Shown: positions 53,167 to 63,890, counted from the first letter of the stretch. The stretch is 64,000 nucleotides of DNA from Echinarachnius parma (GCA_037951105.1 JBAMJV010001308.1:149551-213550), one strand, 5' to 3'. Notes: a model not told the origin generated them from the sequence alone. Made by a program: numbers and translations.

Positions 53167-55329
53167 GTAAATATAAATATATGGTGATTTTATTTTGTCA
53201 TGATATTATCATATACCAGTGTATTTCTTCCATTAGATTTGCATGTATGTTTATCTGTAGAAGGTTGCATACATCTTACAAATCATTATGTTATTGCCAA
53301 CGAACGTTGAGGGCGTAAACACGAGACCGAACGTGTACCGAAGTGTATACGCCCTCAACGTTCGTTGGTTATTGCCTGGGTTCATGTTTTCAATTACGTC
53401 CTTTTTTGTTTGAGAAGATTTTAGCTAATTAATTAATGTTAACAAATTATTACCTTTATATGATTATCACATTTTATGATCTACCTTTATTTATTCCAAC
53501 CCATCTTCTTCATGATTAGACTAGTTGTGTTTCCCTAGTTTGGTGTAGATCAAGCGCAAAATACTACCCATGGGCATCATTACGTACTTTCTTAATTCCC
53601 TGGGGAGCATACTAACCATATTATGATGCCAATGGCGCAAAGGCTAATTAGCACCCGACCATGGTCCCCATTTATACACCTGGGTAGAGAGCATCAAACT
53701 GTGGATAAATTGTCTTGCTGAATGGTAAACGCAATGGGCATACACATCAATCACTCTGAGGACACCCTGGATGTCCAAGTTAGCTCTCTATTTAAGTGTC
53801 CTACTTGTACATTGTTTACATTGATTATAGGCATTTGAGATGAAAATGAATTATTGTTATAAGTAGATTGAATTAATTTAGTATCTACCTTGCTTGCCTT
53901 TTACTGTCAACTCATTTTTTTTTAGAATGCTGATGTCGACCTATACCTGGGAGCGGATAACAGTAGCAATCTATTTGAAGGCACTATGGATGAGGTATGT
54001 TTTTTATGAATCTGATGTACTTTAAATGTAAGATCATTTCCCGAGTCAACTTGTTTAGTATAACATTATAATGCAAACTTTGGAACAATAATCAATACGA
54101 TAATTACTCTGAGAAAGCTTTTGATGGTATTAATTTTGAGATGATTATGATGATTATGGTGATGATGATAGTGATGACTGATAATTATGGGGCAATGAAA
54201 GTGACAACAATGATGATGATTCTGATGATGATGACACTATCAATGATGAAGATGAACATGATAATGATAATGATGGTGGTGATGGCGATTATGATGAGGG
54301 TGATGAAGGCGATTATGATGATGTTGATGGCGATTATGAATATGAGTGTCATTACTATGTGTTCTTTATAACAGGTCAGGATATGGGGGCTAGCACTCAA
54401 AACACAATAATGACATAAACACAAATAACTCCTGATGATGATGTTGATGATGATGACGATGATGATGATGTTCATGATGATGGAGATAATGATGAATACC
54501 AATTACTACTTTTCTTACAGGTGAGGATCTGGGGGCTAGCACTCTTGAATACCGAGATAGAGGAACACATGCAGCTGGCCGGACTTGACTGGCAGAAACA
54601 CAAGAAACTCCTCGATGGACATTACACCATGGACAGCGAATCTGATGGTAATTAAAGAGTACAATTTTGTTAACTATTCATGATACTCATGGGTTATGCA
54701 AGCAATAGTTATATACAGTGGAACCTCTTTATATTACGAGCTCTGTTATAACAAGGAACCTGAAATAGCAAGGTAATTTCACAGGTTCATGTTCTATGAA
54801 TTGTGTGGGTGTTTAAGCCCTGATATAGCCTGTTATATACTAACGAGGTAAATTCAATGGACCCATCATGCTCGTTATAACGAGGTTTCATTGTAATGCA
54901 ATGCAACAGTTTGATAATGTATCTGGAGCCTGCTGTAATCATCGCACACGACTTGACACGCCAAAGATAGAAACAATAGACGAAGAAAACTTGTAGTTAT
55001 ACAGGTGAAATTAACCCAATTTGTTTATATTGTGTGCATACATCTATTTGATTTATCTTGGATATGAAGAAAGAACACTTGTTAGTCTATTTTAAACAAG
55101 TGCAACATTAATTTTAAATGTAAGTGTTTTAATTTTGTCATTATTATTTTCCCTTTTTTTAGGCTCCACAATGCTAGTCGATGATTCGCTCTACGACAAT
55201 CACGGCCTGATAATGGGAGGCGCGTCTTTCGTACCAAGCACGCTGGACGCAGGACGGTTCGAAGTCACGTACCCCAATGCACGGAAGAGGAGAAGGAGGA
55301 GGAGTTTAGACACTCATTCAGAACTTTGA
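53096..55329 (+). CDS. LamG (concanavalin-like) domain protein, last four exons
   Basis: Four exons (53096-53166, 53926-53994, 54521-54647, 55163-55329) join in phase through GT-AG introns. They read LSVFVNGTLQSSTSEVTGLT, then NADVDLYLGADNSSNLFEGT, then MDEVRIWGLALLNTEIEEHM, then MLVDDSLYDNHGLIMGGASF. The order 'xVxVNGx ... LYLGAD...FxGxMDEVRIWxxAL' is the second half of a LamG jelly-roll fold; DDSLYDNHGLIMGGASF resembles the opening strand of another such domain. Such domains bind glycans or extracellular proteins. The C-terminus carries RKRRRRRS, a polybasic (furin-like) run, then the stop. Upstream exons, including any signal peptide, were not found. Polyadenylation signal AATAAA at 55377. 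Confidence 0.82.
53299..53372. repeat. Intronic hairpin
   Basis: CCAACGAACGTTGAGGGCGT and ACGCCCTCAACGTTCGTTGG are perfect 20-bp inverted arms with a ~30-bp loop, within the first LamG intron. The arm includes AACGTT, itself palindromic. Probably a short MITE remnant. Confidence 0.7.
53600..53745 (-). mobile_element. SINE fragment, same family as 60.85-61.18 kb
   Basis: CTGGGGAGCATACTAACCAT, CCCATTTATACACCTGGGTA and GAGAGCATCAAACTGTGGAT match the body of the SINE at 60853-61180. The tRNA-like head is missing. Lies in the first LamG intron. Confidence 0.7.
53926..53994 (+). CDS. LamG gene exon (LYLGADNS...GTMDE)
   Basis: Acceptor TTTTTTTTTTAG, donor GAG|GTATGT; 69 bp, phase 0 on both sides. 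Carries LYLGADNSSNLFEGTMDE, with the DE that continues into VRIW in the next exon. Confidence 0.85.
54135..54500. repeat. (GAT)n-rich microsatellite
   Basis: GATGAT/ATGATG repeats dominate 54140-54350 and 54430-54495 within a LamG intron. The Met/Ile-rich open frames on both strands are artefacts. Confidence 0.9.
54370..54412 (+). pseudogene. Duplicated, dead copy of the next exon's start
   Basis: TTTATAACAGGTCAGGATAT then GGGGGCTAGCACTC copies the acceptor and first ~27 bases of the exon at 54521 (TTTCTTACAGGTGAGGATCT then GGGGGCTAGCACTC), then diverges. It lies between two GAT-repeat blocks, so repeat slippage or unequal exchange probably made it. Confidence 0.75.
54521..54647 (+). CDS. 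LamG gene exon (VRIWGLAL)
   Basis: Acceptor TTTCTTACAG, donor GATG|GTAATT. Phase 0 entry, phase 1 exit. Encodes VRIWGLALLNTEIEEHMQLA and the linker LLDGHYTMDSESDG. Confidence 0.85.
54716..54893. mobile_element. Pogo/Tigger-like MITE
   Basis: 178 bp between TA dinucleotides. Ends CAGTGGAACCTCTTTATATT and CTCGTTATAACGAGGTTTCA then TTG. The CAGT...ACCTC...TATAACGAG pattern is characteristic of pogo/Tigger-type termini. In the last LamG intron. Confidence 0.8.
55163..55329 (+). CDS. LamG gene terminal exon
   Basis: Acceptor CCCTTTTTTTAG. Encodes STMLVDDSLYDNHGLIMGGA, STLDAGRFEVTYPNARKR and the polybasic tail, ending SLDTHSEL-stop. Confidence 0.85.
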
Positions 55330-55376
55330 TAGGGATAAATTGAAAAATAATGGATACAAAAATATAACAAATGCAA

Positions 55377-55382
55377 AATAAA
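55377..55382 (+). terminator. Polyadenylation signal AATAAA
   Basis: Exact AATAAA 48 bp after the LamG stop codon, followed by a GT/T-rich stretch (GTCTTTGTTTCTG). Confidence 0.65.
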
Positions 55383-56310
55383 GTCTTTGTTTCTGTAGAT
55401 GATTACATTTATACTGGTGTGTGTAATAGAGAATGCAATATATGTGAATATGTCTTGTAGTAAGATTTGAAGAGAAGGAGTTTATACACTCATTCTGAAC
55501 TGTGATGGGGATAAAAAATAATTCAGAGTCTTTCTTTCTGTAAACTTATTAGATTAAAGAGTTCATAATGCAAACACCGATTAACGCAATTTTCTTAATT
55601 TTTAAGGTAAAGATGCGATATCACACAAAATATTGTCTGATGAATAAACCATTAAAGTAAATATTTATTTAAAATGATAAGCAATGTCTTTATTTGTATT
55701 GTTTTTCAGAAAGTTTATACACAACTATATAGAATAAAACAAAAATTGCATAATCAATTCTTCATTTTACCTTTGTGTTTATAGATCGAGCTTGCAAAAT
55801 ATGTCCATATATATTGTGTTGTAGAAAGATTTAATACTGTGTTTGTATTTATTTTTAATCCCAAAAAGTTGTCTTTCTATATTATTTCAATGTGTGTTCT
55901 CGGCTGGCAATATGTTTTATATTGTATATGTATATTAATTTGTAGATAGATACATTATTTATATATTGTGAAGTCCTATACATATTACAGGTTTTCTGTT
56001 TATGCATGTCATGTATTTCAAAGAGTCAGCACTATTGTTTACTTATTTACGTTTTACATTAATTAGTTATCAAATTTGGAGGGAGCTTTCAGAAAACTGA
56101 CTTGACAGCACCACTTTTTGTTTTAATGAGGACAGATATCATAATCAGACATCACATCCACCACCACCATTATACATCATCATCATCAATATCATTAGTA
56201 TCATCATCATCATCTCCAAAGTTATCACCATCATCAGTTGGCAAATCCTCATTGATATCTTATCTGTAAAGTAATGGTTCATTTAAATCTCATTCTGTAT
56301 GTACATTCAG
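55383..56310. other. 3' flank of LamG gene with duplicated terminal-exon tail
   Basis: 55468-55545 repeats the end of the coding exon and the start of its 3' UTR (GAAGAGAAGGAGTTTATACA, CTCATTCTGAACTGTGATGG, GGGATAAA, then a T-rich GAGTCTTTCTTTCTG). A (CAT)n-rich stretch lies at 56160-56240. No other gene. Confidence 0.6.
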
Positions 56311-56312
56311 TA

Positions 56313-56460
56313 GCCCATTTCATAAAACATTTGCAATTGTCGTAAATGTCCAATTATTGTAACTACCATGGCAACAGCTGTAATGTTCCATGCTGATTGG
56401 CTGTTGGCCAAATAGTTACAATAATTGGACACAACAACTGCAAGTGTTTATGAAATGGGC
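56313..56460. mobile_element. Short MITE (GCCCATTTCATAAAACA)
   Basis: 148 bp between TA dinucleotides, ends GCCCATTTCATAAAACATTT and GTGTTTATGAAATGGGC, with CAATTATTGTAACTA / TAGTTACAATAATTG inside. Non-coding. Confidence 0.85.
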
Positions 56461-57139
56461 TACAGGTTTAAGTGATTTCCCCTTTTCATATATTCCGATT
56501 ACAACTCAAGACACAGCACACATGATTGGACCTTGTTTCTCTCTACATCCAAGTCTAACAAATTATATCCTACGTGCCATAAAAAAGCATACATGTACAG
56601 TTACTGGTTTGTTTGAATGTGCATTATTTTACATGAAGACAAAGAGTGACATTAATCAATTAATTTGGTAATAATGGTTCACATTATTTAAATTTAGTGC
56701 AAATTTCACTTCTTGTATTAGGGTCAAAATTAGTTTTTTTCTTATTTACAGTACATTATTATAATGATGGTTATTTATATACAATGATTCTCCAGTGTGC
56801 CGTCAATTTGTTCTAGTGTTGTAATTCAAAATATTTGATAGTGAATCATGATTGCTTTGGTCACAATTTTACTAAGTATTGTGTGCGTTTGATGTGTTTT
56901 AGACATTTGTTTCTATAACCTGTCCTGTACAAAATGCCAACAATTGTGAGTGGCGTGATACAAATACATTTCATCCAGCGACAATATAGTCCGGCAGCCA
57001 AACCCTGATTTTTGGCCTAACCTTGTTTTGATGAAGTAAGTTTTTTTTTCAATGGATTCCGATTGTCTAGGTATCTACTTTGAACAAGCAAAAAACTGGA
57101 GCTCTGTCACCCTTGAGCAATTTGAGATATAAGCAAAAA

Positions 57140-58455
57140 CAAAATGGCCGCCAAAATAGCCTATTTTGAGTAAAATTTGAATTATTTCATAATACATTAT
57201 GAAATATTGGCACTATAGTGTGCTTGTACTTCACAAAGACCATTGTTAACACATTTCTGATGAACATACATGAACATAGACATAATTTGAATATTTTCCA
57301 TTTAATTTTTTGCTAATTTGCATATTCAAAATGGCAGAAAAATACAAAATGGCCGCCAAGCAGCCTATTTTGAGTAAAATTTGAATTATTTCATGATACA
57401 TTACGAAATATTGGCAGAGTAGTGTGCTTGTACTTCACAAAGACCATTGTCAACACATTCCTCATGATCATACATGAACAATCACATAGTTTGAATATTT
57501 TCCATTTAATTTTTTGCTAATTTGCATATTCAAAACGGCGAAAAAAAGAAACAAAATGGCCACCAAATAGCCTATTTTGAGTAAAAGTTGAATCATTTCA
57601 TAATACATTACAAAATATTGGCAGAGTAGGGTGCTTGTAATTCACGAAGACCATTGTCAACACATTCCTGGTGATCGTACATGAACATAAACATAATTTG
57701 AATATTTTTCATTAAATTTGTTGCTAATTTGCATATTCAAAATGGCGGATAAAAACAAAATGGCCGCCTAATAGCCTTTTTTTGAGTAAAATTTGAATGA
57801 TTTCATAACTTCATTATGAAATATTGGCAGAGTGGAGTGCTTGGTATTCACGAAGACCATTGTCAACACATTCCTGATGAACATAGACATAATTTGAATA
57901 TTACCAATTTAATTTTTTGCTAATTTGCATATTCAAAATGGCGGATTCAAAACAAAATGGCTGCCAAAATAGCCTATTTTTAGTAAAATTTGAATTATTT
58001 CATAATACATTATTAAATATTGGCAGAATAATGTGCTTGTAATTCATGTAGACCATTGTCATTGATCTCATTCCTGATGACCATACATGAACATAGATAT
58101 AATTTGAATATTATCCATTTTATTTTTTGCTAATTTGCATATTCAAAATGGCGGACAATAGACAAAATGGCCACCAAAATAGCCTATTTTGAGTAAAATT
58201 TGAATGATTTCATAATACATTAAGAAATATTGGCAGAGTAGTGTGCTTGTAATTCACAAAGACCATTGTCATTGATCTCATTCCTGATGACCATACATGA
58301 ACATAGATATAATTTGAATATTATCCATTTTATTTTTTGCTAATTTGCATATTCAAAATGGCGGACAATAGACAAAATGGCAACCAAGCAAAATAGCCTA
58401 TTTTTAGTAAAATTTGAATTATTTCATAATACATTATCAAATATTGGCAGAGAGC
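57140..58455 (+). repeat. Left terminal array, ~205-bp repeats
   Basis: Seven units, anchored by CAAAATGGCCGCCAA-type words at 57140, 57345, 57552, 57756, 57953, 58163 and 58373 (steps of 197-210 bp). Each unit runs AGCCTATTTTGAGTAAAATT, AATACATTATGAAATATTGG, CACAAAGACCATTGTCAACA, CATGAACATAGACATAATTT and TAATTTGCATATTCAAAATG. No coding. Forms the left terminal inverted repeat together with the right array. Confidence 0.95.
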
Positions 58456-58519
58456 TAATGAGTGTGACATCGGGTTCTTGACAGATGTTGTGCAGTGAGA
58501 TAACTGTCCTGAATTCAAT

Positions 58520-59190
58520 GGATATGATACGCATTTGTGTCGCAATCCAGGAAAAGCCACACAACCCACAACTAAAGCAGTGTATCTACCATTGATTGAT
58601 ATGCCACCAGCCCATCCAGACACGATCATGACAGCCATGACCAAAGCACAGCAGTTAACAGAGAAAACATGTCAAGGTTTCACTGTCTTCACAGCAGATC
58701 AACAAACTGTATATTGTTGCAGAGGGTTACAACGGGCATATATCCAAACCTATTTCTTTAGGTCATTCCAAGATTAGGGGGTATGCATATGCTGATGAGT
58801 TTTGTAGGTGCAGTCGGAACATTGATGACTGACTCGTGCCTAATTGCAGATGTTCTGGCATCTGCAGGTGTGGGTAAAACGCTTACAGGAAAGAAATTTC
58901 CTATGAACATGACAGTCATGTGCATGAGGTGGTAGCGACATTGTTGTGCAGGGACACCTGAATTCTCACAGCGTTCTCATGACAACGCTTGAGGACCTTG
59001 CAAAGAGAAGTCGCACAACAAAGATGTGGGTCGACAACCTAATCAAGCACTATATTCAAACCAGTTTTGATAATGATGCTGTATGTACGGGCTGATCAGC
59101 CCGTACATACAGCATCATTATCAAAACTGGTTTGACGAGAAGGTGATTGGCTACTACACCCGGATGCAGTGAAGCTCATGATGCCCTACT
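58520..59190 (+). pseudogene. Transposase-like protein, middle part
   Basis: Frame-broken coding remains: CPEFNGYDTHLCRNPGKATQ, KAVYLPLIDMPPAHPDTIM and FTADQQ (58510-58700); then IPRLGGMHMLMSFVGAVGTL and MTDSCLIADVL, KTLTGKKFP (58765-58915); then KMWVDNLIKHYIQTSFDNDA (59020-59090); then REGDWLLHPDAVKLMMPYFF (59136-59190), where the LINE is inserted. These blocks, in this order, define a protein family widespread as repeat-encoded 'uncharacterized' proteins in marine invertebrates. Roles as transposase and residue-level catalysis are inferred. Stops, frameshifts and a palindromic insertion disable it. Confidence 0.65.
59056..59135. repeat. 80-bp perfect palindrome
   Basis: Two exact 40-bp arms meet without a spacer at TGA|TCA (59095/59096); the left arm starts TCAAACCAGTTTTGATAATG and the right ends CATTATCAAAACTGGTTTGA. 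The left arm is in frame with the transposase-like block (YIQTSFDNDA) while the right arm breaks it, so the right arm is probably an inverted duplicate of the left. Confidence 0.95.
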
Positions 59191-61546
59191 TCTTCTTCTT
59201 CTTGCGTATGAGGCAGCACAGCTTCTACGCAACATCGCGCAAGTTTTGTAGCCAGTGAACAGTGTCGGGGTCCAAGTTGTTTAAGTCCGGGTTTGGGTGG
59301 CCGGGTAGGCGAAGGGTGTGGCACTCTTCAATGATGTGGGAGGCTGTCTGCTCGGGTGCTCCACATGTGCAAGCCGGAGAAGGTCTGAGTCCCCAGCGGT
59401 GCATGTTGTCATTAAATCTGCCGACCCCTCTGCAGAGCCTGTTGAGAGTTACCCAATCCTTTCGGGGTAAGTCCGCACCTGGTGGAAGTTTAGTGTTTTG
59501 AGTCACCGTGAATTGAGGGGGTCTGGCGGTCTGCTGCCAGCTGTCCTTCCATACAGTGAGGATGTTGTGGGTGCCTTCCCGCAGGGTGTCAGTATGGCGG
59601 CTGAACGGTCTGCGTGAGCGTAGGCGTTGGCGGCCCGGTTGTATATCCTGGGTGGTCTGGTGTAGAGGGTGAGTGCAGTCTTGGAGTGTCTTGCAATACC
59701 AGCGAGCACTGTCAAGAGGTCAGTTGGTGTTGGTCTGAGGCATCCTGTGATGATCCCCATGGCCTCCTTTATGGTGGTGTCCAGTTTGGGTGTGTGTGAG
59801 CTTCGGCACCATGCAGGGGCGGCATACTCCGCAGCACTGTAGACTAGTGCGAGGGCGCCAGTACGAAGTGTGGGAGTTTATGCACCCCAGGTGGTGTACG
59901 CAAGGCGGCAGAGTAAGTTGTTCCTAGAGGAGGCTTTGGCTCGGAGTGAGTCGAGGTGTGGTTTGAAGGTCAGCTGTCTGTCTAGCTTTATTCCAAGGTA
60001 TGGTGGGGTGGGGTTGCAGGGCAGTGGGTTCCCGTTGACTTTGACTGTGGGCTGGCGGTTTGCTTATTTGGTGTTGAGGTGGAAGGCAGTTGCGGTTGTT
60101 TTTGCAGCGCTCAGATTCAGTCTCCAGGTCTTCAGGTTGTTCGCGATCTTGGCCATGTCGGATGTTAAGGCGTCTTCATCTTTTGACCAGTCTTTGTCCG
60201 AGTGGAAGAGAGCGAGGTCGTCTGCATAGCCGTACTGTCGTGCGGCAGTCTTGGGCATGTCACTGATGTAGATTTTGAAGAGCGACGAGGGAAGAGGGGA
60301 CGACTGGACTGTCCGTTGCTGGTCTTCAGGACAAAGCTGCGATTAGATAAGATGCTGGAGATGAATCCTAGTAGGTGGCGGTCTGGGACTATCTGAGGAG
60401 CTTCAGCGTGAGGCCCTGGTGCCACACAGTGTTGTAGGCTCCAATTAGGTCTACCAGGACGGCGTCAGCCTTGTGTCCTCTCCCAAAGCTGCTCTCGATG
60501 TCCTTGGTGAGCAAGATTACTCGTTGGACGGTGCTGCGTCCTCGGCGGAAACCTGCTTGCTCGTTCGGAAGTTGCGGATCGACGATTGGTTCCAGCCGGG
60601 CTAGGAGGAGTCTTTCGAGTAGCTTAAAGGGGATGCAGAGGAGAGAGATTGGTCTGTTATTCTTGGGGTTGTCCAAGGGCTTGTTTGGGTTGGGTAAGGC
60701 GATGATGGTTGCTTTGCGCCATATCTTGGGGATGGACTGGTGGGTGAGGCAGGTTGAGAAAAATAGGCAGAGCCATTCCAGGTATTTTGGTCCACAGTGC
60801 AGAAGAAACTTAAGTGTTTGATGGCAGTGGCGATCTCATCGGGAGAAAAGGGTGATAATAATATATCGTACTTATATAGCGCCTAATGCAGAACAGCCTC
60901 TAAGCGCATTATTACCCCTGGTCATATGGTACAGTTCAGACCTGCACAATTATCTTGTACACATTCTCAACTCCCCGGGGAGCATACTATCGGCGGGCAA
61001 CCCTATAGGTGCACCAAGCTAATTTCCACCAGACCAGGTACCCATTTATACACCTGGGTAGAGAGCAGCAATGTGGATAAAATGCCTTGCTGAAGGACAA
61101 ACGGAGTGAGCAGGGTTCGAACTCAGGGTTTCATGATCAGAAAGCACGCGCTCTACCGATCTTGCCACACCACTTCCACAGGAGTCCATCTACGATGACA
61201 GGAGTCCATCTACTCCTGGGGCCTGCCAGAGTTTGGAGGTTTCTTGTTTGATATGGCGAGTATGGTTCTTATCTGCGTCTTTGAAGCAACCGTTCTCGAG
61301 GAGCTGTTCTGCGATTGAGTTAGCGGTCACGGGGCATTGTTTTGGCTTGGGACTTTTGCCAGTGAGGTGATTGGCGTTTTCCAGGCCAGTCTGCTGGAGT
61401 GGGTGAAGTCAATTCCTTGGACTGTCTCCTCCTATCTCTCTCTGCGTTTGTTGTCTAGGCAGGCGTTTAGAAGGGTTGCCTTAGAGGCTGCTTCATTGCC
61501 GCGTTCGGCCTCGAGGAAGTCGTTGTAGAGGTTGTTACATTCATCG
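59183..61546 (-). mobile_element. LINE inserted in the transposon, carrying a SINE
   Basis: Minus strand. 5' side (61546-61181): SSRLAWKTPITSLAK, PVTANSIAEQLLENG. RT (60676-60389): NRPISLLCIPFKLLERLLLA, QAGFRRGRSTVQRVILL, VLVDLIGAYNTVWHQGL. Then YGYADDLALFHSDKDW (60235-60188), NLKTWRLNLSAAKTTATAF, and a C-terminus LNRLCRGVGRFNDNMHRWGL and CTCGAPEQTASHIIEEC (CxC...H....C). The 3' end is GAAGAAGAAG on the minus strand. The N-terminal endonuclease is absent and frames are broken, so it is a dead 5'-truncated copy. Related to the fragment at 46.3-47.0 kb. Confidence 0.88.
60853..61180 (-). mobile_element. tRNA-derived SINE, full-length
   Basis: On the minus strand the head (from about 61175) reads GGCAAGATCGGTAGAGCGCG (A-box region) and GAGTTCGAACCCTGC (B box), about 30 bases apart, as in pol III promoters of tRNA-derived SINEs. 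The body has TACCCAGGTGTATAAATGGG; the tail GGCGCTATATAAGTACGATA then TATTATTATC resembles the LINE 3' ends at 2.4 kb and 34.9 kb. It splits the surrounding LINE. Confidence 0.85.
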
Positions 61547-61739
61547 TCCCAATTAAAATTTTAACTGGAATTTCGTCCTTGAACTTCACCTCTTCCATTT
61601 CAGAAACTGACTCTGACAGTCACACAGAACAAGAAACAGATGATAAACATTAGTTGACAACATCTACAAAGCGATGCAGGTTTCATCACAAAACACAAGC
61701 TTGTGATCACCAGCCAATATGAAACTCCTGTTGTCCAGA

Positions 61740-62190
61740 TGGTTTTCCAATCCAACGGCACGATATGGCCACATCTCATGGGCAGGCTGATGTGATTATT
61801 GTGCAGGCAGTGCAGCAGGCTATCATGCTGGCAGATGAAGGCAGATCCATCAGGTTGCTTGCAGACGACACAGATGTGTATGCTCTTCTACTTCATTTAT
61901 ACCAAAAGCCAGGCCTTCGGTCACCCTTGATAATCAAAGACATTGATTTATATGCCACAGTGGACAGACACAGAGACATATCATCCCTTCTATGTTAGCA
62001 GGTCACGCACTGATAGGTTGTGATACTGTTGGTGCACATTTTGGAGTTGGCAAAGGAACTTTACTAAAAGTGCTGCGGCAGAAAAAAGGGGTTCCTTTTG
62101 CCATCGATTGGAAACATGGATGCAGATATGGCCGACGCGATGAAAGATGCAACATCACTCATTACATCATGCTATGGACAATCTAAGGCT
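61740..62190 (+). pseudogene. XPG/PIN-like nuclease part of the transposon protein
   Basis: Two overlapping frames, one base out of register near 61990. The first reads SHGQADVIIVQAVQQAIMLA, RSIRLLADDTDVYALLLHLY and RHRDISS; the second continues MLAGHALIGCDTVGAHFGVG and KGTLLKVLRQKKG. The acidic series (QADV, DDTDV, GCDTV) followed by GxGK is the pattern of FEN/XPG-PIN-type nucleases attached to certain invertebrate repeat proteins. It would cut DNA in a metal-dependent way; this is inferred from the motif pattern. One indel disables the frame. Confidence 0.65.
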
Positions 62191-62829
62191 ACGACAATGT
62201 CACCTGGCGTACTGGTGGGGGGGGGGGGGGGCACTTGCCACCCCCCCCCCCCCCCCCCCCAAATAAATTCAAATCATGGCTTTTATCTAAATCGATAACA
62301 TTGATTGAAAGAAAAGAGTCTTTCTGTAGACAAGTAAAATTTTCCTTCCCAAGTATGCACAAGATTGCATCATTTCAATGAAAAACACTGCAAAAACACC
62401 TTTACCGTGCACCCACCAACCATCACACCCTCCCATCACCTTTCCCTCTCTTGGTTTTCATTTTGCTCCCTCGGAAATCGGTCTTGTATACGTCTGGAAA
62501 ACAAGGTTCATGTTGCTATGTCATAAAATAATGCTTTTGATGCACTGTTTGAACTGAATATGTCACTTTGAGAATAGTACATGTATTCCAGGGGTGCATT
62601 TTTGTTTTTCTTCATGAACCTATCATAATCTCTTCTGGTTATGACGATGATGACACACTAACGCACATTATACTACATGTCGTCAAGACAGAACTTCCTT
62701 TCCAGGTATGCACCAGATTGCACAGTTTCAAGTCAAAAAATGCAAAAGTTCCCTACCGTGGCAGGAGGGACACCCCACTCCCACACCTCCCCCCCCCCCC
62801 CCCCCCCCACACTCTGCCAATATTTCGTA
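62190..62829. repeat. Poly-G/poly-C tracts and C-rich dispersed repeats
   Basis: A G run (62217-62231) and C run (62239-62260) face each other and can pair. CCAAGTATGCACAAGATTGC (62347) and CCAGGTATGCACCAGATTGC (62703) head two copies of the C-rich repeat also seen at 32.46 kb. A poly-C run closes the second copy (62791-62809). No gene. Confidence 0.7.
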
Positions 62830-63890
62830 ATGTATTATGAAATAATTCAAATTTTACTCAAAATAGCCTTTTGGGTGGCCATTTTGTTTTTATTCGCCAT
62901 TTTGAATATGCAAATTAGAAAAAAATAAAATGGAAAATATTCAAATTATGTCAATGTTCATCAGGAATGTGTTGACAATGGTCTTCGTGAATTACAAGCA
63001 CACGACTCTGCCAATATTTCATAATGTATTATGAAATCATTCAAATGTTAGTCAAAATAGGTTATTTTGTCTTTTGTCCGCCATTTTAAATATGCAAATT
63101 AGCTAAAAATAAAATGTATAATATTCAAATCATGTCTATGTTCATGTATGATCATCAGAAATGTATTAACAATTGTCTTTCTTGAATTACAAGCATCCTA
63201 CTCTGCCAATATTTCGTAATGTATTATGAAATAATACAAATTTTACTCCAAATAGGCTATTTGGCGGCCATTTTTTTTCTTATCCGCCATTTTGAATATG
63301 CAAATTAGCAAAAAATTAAATGGAAAATATTCAAATTATGTCTCTGTTCATCAGGAATGTGTTGACAATGGTCTTTGTGAATCACAAGCACACAACTCTG
63401 ACAATATTTCATAATGTATTATGAAATCATTCAAATTTCACTCAAAATAGGCTATTTTGGTGGCCATTTTGTCTTTTGTCCGCCATTTTGAATATGCAAA
63501 TTAGCCACAAATAAAATGGATAATATTAAAATCATGTCTATGTTCATGTATGATCATCAGGAATGTATTAACAATGGTATTCGTGAATTACAATCATCCT
63601 ACTCTGCCAATATTTCGTAATGTATTATGAAATAATTCAAAATAGGCTATTTGGCGGCCATTTTGCTTTTATCCGCCATTTTGAGTATGCAAATTAGCAA
63701 AAAATTAAATGGAAAATATTCAAATTATGTCTATGTTCATGTATGATGATCAGGAATGTCTTGACAATGGTCTTCGTGAATTACAAGCACACTACTCTGC
63801 TGATATTTCGTAATGTATTATGAAATAGTCCAAATTTTACTCAAAATAGGCTATTTTGGCGGCCATTTTGTTTTTTGCCATATCTTAAAT
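62830..63890 (-). repeat. Right terminal array, ~205-bp repeats in inverse orientation
   Basis: About five to six units, reverse complement of the left array: TAATGTATTATGAAATAATT, TCAAAATAGGCTATTT, GGCGGCCATTTTG, CATTTTGAATATGCAAATTA and GACAATGGTCTTCGTGAATT recur near 62.87, 63.07, 63.27, 63.46, 63.65 and 63.86 kb. The last unit passes into the outer terminal sequence at about 63890. Confidence 0.95.

Noticed and set aside
54141..54502. Met- and Ile-rich open frames on both strands
   Set aside because: Produced by the GAT/ATC trinucleotide repeat inside a LamG intron.
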